Shown here: positions 59,763 to 64,000 of the stretch, piece by piece
How the letters are laid out: the number at the start of each line of letters is the position of its first letter
How positions within the stretch are numbered: the stretch's first letter is position 1
NCBI RefSeq assembly: GCF_000830005.1
Contig: NZ_CP010407.1
Span: 7,886,001 to 7,950,000 of the forward strand
Length of the DNA stretch: 64,000 nucleotides
Direction of reading: 5' to 3'
Origin: Streptomyces vietnamensis
Lineage (GTDB): Bacteria > Actinomycetota > Actinomycetes > Streptomycetales > Streptomycetaceae
Notes under the pieces: model-generated
What the model was told of the DNA's origin: nothing
The model's input: only the letters and a program-made list of their open reading frames with translations
Databases searched by the model: none
Made by a program: the position numbers and the translations under genes

Positions 59763-60383
59763 ATGCGCGAGGCCGCCCCCGAGCCGTACTGGAACACCAA
59801 CGTCGCCCGGCACGCGGGCATCCTGCGGGCCGTCCCGGAGGGCTGCGGCGATGCCCTGGACATCGGCTGCGGCGACGGCCTGCTCGCGCGGAAACTCACC
59901 GCACGGGCACGGCACGTCACCGGGATCGACCTGTCCCCGGACATGATCGCCCGCGCCCGCGGGTCCTCCGACGGCCGTCCGGAACCCGCCTTCGTGGAAG
60001 GCGACTTCCTGACCGCGGACCTACCCGCCGAGGGCTACGACTTCATCTGCTCGGTGACCACCGTCCATCACATGGACCTCGGGGCCGCCCTGAACCGCAT
60101 GCGTGAACTGCTGCGTCCCGGCGGCACGTTGGTGGTGGTCGGCCTGGCCCGTGACGCGGGCGTCGCCGACTGGACGGCGAGGATCGCCGCCGCCCCGGTC
60201 GTCCGGATCACCAAGGTGCTGCGCGGCGCGCGCGATCCGGAGGGCATGCCCGTCGCCGAGCCGCGGACGAGCTACGGAGAAGTGCGCGCCGTGGCGCGAG
60301 GACTGCTCCCCGGCGTGCGGTATCGCCGGCACGTGCTTCGCCGGTACTCCCTGACCTGGGAAAAGCCCGTCACGAGGGCGTGA
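59763..60383 (+). CDS. Class I SAM-dependent methyltransferase
   Basis: A 206-residue methyltransferase with motif I ALDIGCGDGLLARKL, motif II VTGIDLSPDMIARAR, FICSVTTVHHMDLGAALNRMRELLRPGGTLVVVGL as the rest of the Rossmann core, and a basic C terminus. It has the ubiquinone/menaquinone-methylase-like (methyltransf_11/25) pattern, so N-, O- or C-methylation of a small molecule is possible. The ATG at 59763 lies 35 bp after DUF190. It overlaps the next, convergent, gene by 14 bp. A role in tailoring the lanthipeptide cannot be excluded, but the terminator in between argues against it. Confidence 0.88.
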   Translation: MREAAPEPYWNTNVARHAGILRAVPEGCGDALDIGCGDGLLARKLTARARHVTGIDLSPDMIARARGSSDGRPEPAFVEGDFLTADLPAEGYDFICSVTTVHHMDLGAALNRMRELLRPGGTLVVVGLARDAGVADWTARIAAAPVVRITKVLRGARDPEGMPVAEPRTSYGEVRAVARGLLPGVRYRRHVLRRYSLTWEKPVTRA

Positions 60384-60666
60384 TCGCCGAGATGCCCTTG
60401 CGGAGGTCCTCCGCGTTCATGACCGGCGAATAGTAGACCTTGGCGCCGGCTTCCATGAAGAACGGTGCCGAGATCTTCGGCATCAGGGAGGGGTCGGCCA
60501 TGTCGAAGAAGATGTAGCAGGTCCGACAGCCGTTCTCGACGGTGAAGTAGGCGGCTTCCGCGTCGAGCTCCTCGACCGTTCCCTCCATGAGCTTCAGCAG
60601 CCTGCCCTGCTTGATGGCCTCGTTGGAGGCCTGGGTGTCCAGTTCAACCTTCAGCAGCATGCGCAT
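60370..60666 (-). CDS. Small uncharacterised protein, 98 residues
   Basis: A 98-residue protein, MRMLLKVELDTQASNEAIKQ..., with a ferredoxin-like alternation of strands and helices (AYFTVENGCRTCYIFFDMADPSLMPKISAPFFMEAGAKVYYSPVMNAEDLRKGI). This suggests an alpha/beta-barrel dimer-type fold like muconolactone-isomerase-like or DUF3303-like proteins. A CxxC pair (NGCRTCYI) may bind metal or form a disulfide. The ATG at 60666 has GGGAAAGG upstream. Convergent overlap with the methyltransferase gene is 14 bp. I do not recognise the family for certain. Confidence 0.7.
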   Translation of the reverse strand: MRMLLKVELDTQASNEAIKQGRLLKLMEGTVEELDAEAAYFTVENGCRTCYIFFDMADPSLMPKISAPFFMEAGAKVYYSPVMNAEDLRKGISAITPS

Positions 60667-60834
60667 GACGCGGCCTTTCCCGACCGGGCGGGCGCTCCGT
60701 TCAGGGCGCCCGGGCCCCGGACGCACTCAGTTCCAGCGTCCTCCTTCCCTTCCGGCGGGACCACTCGGCAGAGGTGCCGGTCGGGAAGGCTTCGTACGCG
60801 CCCTGACGCCTGCCGACGGGGAAGCGCCCCTCCC

Positions 60835-62034
60835 TTACCGCCCCCGGGCGAGGAAGGCGGGCCGCAGCGACGTGTCCACCGGGTCGTAGTACCGGTGGAA
60901 GACCGGAGTCGTGGAGCCGGACACGGGTGGGACGATCCAGCTCCAGTCGGCCGGCACGGGCCTGCCGTGCCGGCTCTCCTGGGCGATGTGCCGCAGGAAC
61001 CGCTCGGACTCGGTGTGATGGTCCGCCATCGTCACCCCGGCCCGCTGGAAGGAGTGCAGCACCGCCACGTTCAGCTCGACGAGCGCCCGGTCCCGCCACA
61101 GCGTCCGCTCCGAGGAGCGGTCGAGGCCGAGGCGGTCGGCGACCACCGGGAGGAGGTCGTACCGCTCGGCGTCGGCGAGGTTGCGGGCGCCTATCTCCGT
61201 CCCCATGTACCAGCCGTTGAAGGGCGCCGCCGGATAGCGGACCCCGCCGATCTCCAGCGTCATGTCGCTGATCGCCGGCACCGCGTACCAGCGCAGCCCC
61301 AGCTCCGCGAACCACCCGTGGTCCGGATGCCGGAGCGGCACCTCCATGACGGAACCCTCCGGCACCTCGTACCACTCCGGCAGCGCGCCCGGACGCTCCT
61401 CCACCATCAACGGGAGCACCTGGAAAGGGTCCTCGTCCCGCTTCCAGCCGAGGCCGCGGGCGCGGGCGGTCGACGCGGCGCCGCGCGGGTCGCCGATCCA
61501 GCGGTCCTCGGGGGTGCGGTGCCCCGCGTAGCGGACCAGCTGGTCGTTGACGATCCGCGGCGCGGGACGGCCCGGCCGGTCGGGGGCGAACACCGAGATC
61601 ACCGGGCGGATCCGGCCGCCGTTCCCGGCGAGCCTCAGGTGCTCGAAGCAGTGGGCGGCGATGTCGTCGGCCGCCGTGACGTCCCGCAGGTCGCGCACCA
61701 CGAGGCTGCGCCAGTAGAGCCTGCCGATGCAGCGGGCCGCGTTGCGCCAGGCGACGCGGGCGCCGAAGGAGAGCTCGTCCGGGGTGTGCGCGTACGTACC
61801 GGTCCGGTCGATGTCGGCGAGCACCTCCCGGACCCGGCGCTCCACGTCCCCGGCGTCGGGCTGCTCGTGGTGGAACTGCCGGACGAAGCTCTCCGCCTCC
61901 CGACGGTCCGTCACGGGAGACGCGTGTGTGTGCGGTGGTACGGCCCACCCGCCGGGCGGGGGTACGGGCGCGGGCGTGAACGGACAGGCGCTGACGGTGG
62001 CGGCCTTGCGGCGGCGCCCCAGACTGAAGACCAA
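60835..62034 (-). CDS. nos: Nitric oxide synthase, oxygenase domain only
   Basis: A 399-residue bacterial NOS. The heme-thiolate motif WRNAARCIGR (C102) is followed by ITLEIGG-like MTLEIGGVRYPAAPFNGWYMGTEIGARN, the substrate Glu region, and HHTESERFLRH. There is no reductase domain, so electrons must come from a general flavodoxin or ferredoxin reductase. I favour a TTG start at 62034 because GGAGGAG lies five bases upstream of it; the ATG at 62055 has no ribosome site. In plant-pathogenic streptomycetes a NOS (TxtD) feeds thaxtomin nitration, but no thaxtomin genes are here, so this is a stand-alone NOS that makes NO from arginine. Confidence 0.92.
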   Translation of the reverse strand: MVFSLGRRRKAATVSACPFTPAPVPPPGGWAVPPHTHASPVTDRREAESFVRQFHHEQPDAGDVERRVREVLADIDRTGTYAHTPDELSFGARVAWRNAARCIGRLYWRSLVVRDLRDVTAADDIAAHCFEHLRLAGNGGRIRPVISVFAPDRPGRPAPRIVNDQLVRYAGHRTPEDRWIGDPRGAASTARARGLGWKRDEDPFQVLPLMVEERPGALPEWYEVPEGSVMEVPLRHPDHGWFAELGLRWYAVPAISDMTLEIGGVRYPAAPFNGWYMGTEIGARNLADAERYDLLPVVADRLGLDRSSERTLWRDRALVELNVAVLHSFQRAGVTMADHHTESERFLRHIAQESRHGRPVPADWSWIVPPVSGSTTPVFHRYYDPVDTSLRPAFLARGR

Positions 62035-62136
62035 GGTGACTCCTCCCGCCCCCATGACTACCGCACGCATCCGCACGGTTGTGGAGAGTAGGGGGAGTTC
62101 CGGATGGGGAGGGCGCCGCGCTGGTAGGGTGCGCGG

Positions 62137-62211
62137 CGCCCGGAACCCCGGCGCCCGGAATTCCGGGGCTCGGAAGCCCGGAGACCGGAACCCCGGGGCT
62201 CAGAGCCCCGC
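62137..62211. repeat. Five 15-bp tandem repeats spanning a stop codon
   Basis: Five 15-bp units of the type CGCCCGGAACCCCGG fill 62137-62211. The last unit contains the TGA stop of the DUF4139 gene. Units 1 and 2 differ in only two positions. Confidence 0.85.
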
Positions 62212-63762
62212 GACCTTGGACGTCGCCGTCAGTTCGTAGACGAGGGTGACCGTACGGCGGCCGCCGGGCGGAAGCGCGACGTCCCAGTGGACGATGCCCT
62301 CGTCGTCGACCGTGTCGGGCGCCGGGGAGCAGGCCTCCTTGCGCAGGCGCACCTCCACCGCCGAGACCTCGGAGACGGGGATCCGCTCCCGGAGGGCGAT
62401 CAGCCGGTCGCCTTGCTCCCCGGGCGGCGAGAACCGGGACAGGTGCAGCCGGACCGTGCGGGTGACCACCGTCCGCTGGGCGAGGCCGGTGGTGTCGCGG
62501 GACTCCTCGGCGTACCGGACCACCCGGTGGTCGTCGCGGCTGCCGAAGGCGAGCTCGACGGCGGCGCCGGGGGCCGCGAAGTCCAGCGTGCCGCGGCCGG
62601 TGAATCCGCTGCCCCGGACCAGGTCCACGGGCCCGGCGAGCAGCGCGTGGCCGGACAGGTTGTCGAAGCGCACCACCTGGGTGACCAGCGGGGACAGTTC
62701 GGGCGAGCAGGCGTACTCGCTGCGCGCGGCCGTCGTGAACGAGGAGAGCGGCACCCGGTGGGCCCGGCCGTCCCCGGGCACGGAGACCGGCGCGGGGGAG
62801 TGCAGGACCCGCGCCTCGCCGCCGTCGTCCACACCCGGCAGGCCGACCACCGGGGCCGGGCCGAGCGTCGAGATCTCCTCCTCGCGCAGTTCGACGTCGA
62901 TCGTGCGGCGCTCCGCCGCGGTGCGGTCCTTGAGCGTCAGCCGGTCCTCGACGAGCCGCGGTGGCTCGGTGGCGAGCGCCGACCGGGCGGTCGACAGCGT
63001 CAGCCGTACGTCCGACCAGTCCTCGCCGGTCCGCTGCCAGACCACGGCGTCGGTCTCCAGGGTCAGCGAGTCCCCGTCGAGCACGGCCCGGTAGGCCGGC
63101 CGCCACAGCGCGCACGGGGTGAGGTGGCTCAGCCGCAGCCGTACGGGTCCGGCGGCCGCGGCCTCCACGGTCAGCTCGACATGGGCGACCAGCTCGGCGG
63201 GCTCCTCCTCGGAGAGCTCCCTCGCCCGCCGGATGTCGGCCAGTTCGGCGCCGAGGGCCGTCAACCGGGCCTCCGCGGCGCGGAGTTCCTCGCCGTACGT
63301 GTCGCGTTCGGCGTCCACGCGGTCCAGTTCGCGGCCCCAGCGGGGCCCTTCGGACTCGCCGAACCCGGCGCCCTCGCCGATCTCCCGCAGCAGATCGCCG
63401 GCGAGCCGGCCGAGCACGTCGAGACGGGTCCGCAGCCGGTCGCGGCGCTGTTCCACGGCGAGGCGCTCCTCTTCGAGGGCGTGCTCGCGGTGGCGGAGGG
63501 CGGAGTCCTCCTCGGCGGGCCGGCCCGGTCCGCGGGGCGTCCAGTCGCGGACGATCCGCACGTCGAGCACGGCGGCCGGATGGTCGGAGGTCAGTTCGGC
63601 GTGCAGGGTGCGGTCGACGGCGAGCGCGCCGACCGGGCCGAGGCGCAGGCGCTGGACGCCGGCCTCCAGGTCGAGCACGGCGGTGCGCTCGATGTGGGCG
63701 CGGTCCTCCAGGCAGGTGACGGCGGTGACGGGAAGGGCGATCGGCGGAAGGTCCGTGGACAT
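62200..63762 (-). CDS. DUF4139 (MuiA-like) protein
   Basis: A 520-residue protein. The N-terminal DUF4140-type part (LPVTAVTCLEDRAHIERTAVLDLEAGVQRLRLGPV) is followed by a coiled coil of about 110 residues (ALRHREHALEEERLAVEQRRDRLRTRL), then the C-terminal DUF4139 domain (CALWRPAYRAVLDGDSLTLETDAVVWQRTGEDWSDVRLTLSTARS, ending VHWDVALPPGGRRTVTLVYELTATSKVAGL). MuiA (mucoidy inhibitor A) family proteins have unknown function. The ATG has AGGAG upstream. It follows a second gene of the same family by eight bp, so the two are a cotranscribed pair, perhaps a heteromer. Confidence 0.88.
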   Translation of the reverse strand: MSTDLPPIALPVTAVTCLEDRAHIERTAVLDLEAGVQRLRLGPVGALAVDRTLHAELTSDHPAAVLDVRIVRDWTPRGPGRPAEEDSALRHREHALEEERLAVEQRRDRLRTRLDVLGRLAGDLLREIGEGAGFGESEGPRWGRELDRVDAERDTYGEELRAAEARLTALGAELADIRRARELSEEEPAELVAHVELTVEAAAAGPVRLRLSHLTPCALWRPAYRAVLDGDSLTLETDAVVWQRTGEDWSDVRLTLSTARSALATEPPRLVEDRLTLKDRTAAERRTIDVELREEEISTLGPAPVVGLPGVDDGGEARVLHSPAPVSVPGDGRAHRVPLSSFTTAARSEYACSPELSPLVTQVVRFDNLSGHALLAGPVDLVRGSGFTGRGTLDFAAPGAAVELAFGSRDDHRVVRYAEESRDTTGLAQRTVVTRTVRLHLSRFSPPGEQGDRLIALRERIPVSEVSAVEVRLRKEACSPAPDTVDDEGIVHWDVALPPGGRRTVTLVYELTATSKVAGL

Positions 63763-63770
63763 GGTGGGTG

Positions 63771-64000
63771 TCAGCTCCTGCGGTTGCCGTCGACCAGGGC
63801 CTTGCCGGCCGGGATGCGGATCTCGTAGCCGCCGTCGAGCGCGGCGGTGCCGCCGGCGGGCAGTTCCACCCGCCAGACGCGGGTGCCCGGGGCGTGGTGC
63901 TCCGGCGCGATGCCGTCCTCGGGTGCCGTCCAGTCGGCGCGCTCCTCGATGCGGACGTCCGGCTCGGAGGAGACCGGCACCCGCTCGTGGACCTCGACGG
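63771..64000 (-). CDS. DUF4139 (MuiA-like) protein, C-terminal end only
   Basis: Only about 76 C-terminal residues are in the window. The frame runs on past the right edge: VEVHERVPVSSEPDVRIEE is the conserved DUF4139 pattern for an internal position, so an in-frame GTG near 63980 is not the real start. The visible part ends RIPAGKALVDGNRRS. It is the upstream partner of the complete DUF4139 gene. Confidence 0.75.
   Translation of the reverse strand, partial: VEVHERVPVSSEPDVRIEERADWTAPEDGIAPEHHAPGTRVWRVELPAGGTAALDGGYEIRIPAGKALVDGNRRS

Noticed and set aside
59380..60383. DUF190 and methyltransferase genes as part of the lanthipeptide cluster
   Set aside because: A strong double hairpin terminator separates them from LanA, and neither has a known role in class IV loci.

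Overview
The window looks like a chromosomal stretch of a Streptomyces species. The evidence is very high G+C, strong G/C third-position bias that opens long shadow frames, GTG/TTG starts, GAGGAG-type ribosome sites, 4-bp ATGA/GTGA overlaps, a complete conservon (cvn) operon, a DmdR-type iron box, and sugar ABC importers that lack their own ATPase gene. I saw no rRNA, tRNA, insertion sequence, prophage or CRISPR array.

Layout. 1-8.0 kb: end of an amidohydrolase/SDR pair, a divergent PaaX-type regulator, an FAD amine-oxidoreductase/MFS pair, an exported SurE-like phosphatase and a circularly permuted ATP-grasp-like protein. 8-14.6 kb: a large secreted beta-propeller/lectin protein, a Tat-exported PL6 polysaccharide lyase and a lipoprotein. 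14.6-23.7 kb: a beta-1,3-glucan utilisation regulon, with binding protein, two permeases, GH1 beta-glucosidase, secreted GH81 glucanase and LacI regulator. Three copies of one 14-bp palindrome lie in front of the three transcription units. 23.7-34 kb: a 1,635-residue protein of unknown function with an eight-fold 18-bp repeat, a cobalamin-riboswitch-controlled CbtBA cobalt transporter, a histidine-phosphatase-fold protein lacking both catalytic histidines, and an iron-box-controlled siderophore importer. 34-46.9 kb: assorted metabolism (GH16-like protein, DUF6882-like, VOC, secreted amidohydrolase, aminoglycoside-phosphotransferase-like kinase), a xylose/ribose-type ABC importer, an SRPBCC protein, an Lrp/AsnC regulator and an auxiliary tryptophanyl-tRNA synthetase behind a Trp-Trp leader-peptide attenuator. 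47-54.8 kb: conservon cvnABCD plus CYP157 and CYP154, and a Ser/Thr kinase. 54.8-60.7 kb: a LuxR-type regulator divergent from a 52-residue secreted peptide, then a class IV lanthipeptide synthetase (LanL) with a 41-residue precursor, a DUF190 protein and a methyltransferase. 60.8-64 kb: a nitric oxide synthase oxygenase and two DUF4139 (MuiA-like) proteins.

Working together: the GH81 enzyme should cut beta-1,3-glucan outside the cell, the ABC importer take up the oligosaccharides, and the GH1 enzyme hydrolyse them inside, with the LacI protein sensing the sugar. The most novel part is 54.8-59.4 kb. A minimal class IV lanthipeptide locus, with a 41-residue precursor carrying only two cysteines, sits directly behind a regulator/secreted-peptide pair that could be a signalling module.

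Limits: functions come from motif recognition by eye. Start codons were chosen from ribosome sites and could differ from experiment. Repeats, operators and hairpins were read directly from the bases.
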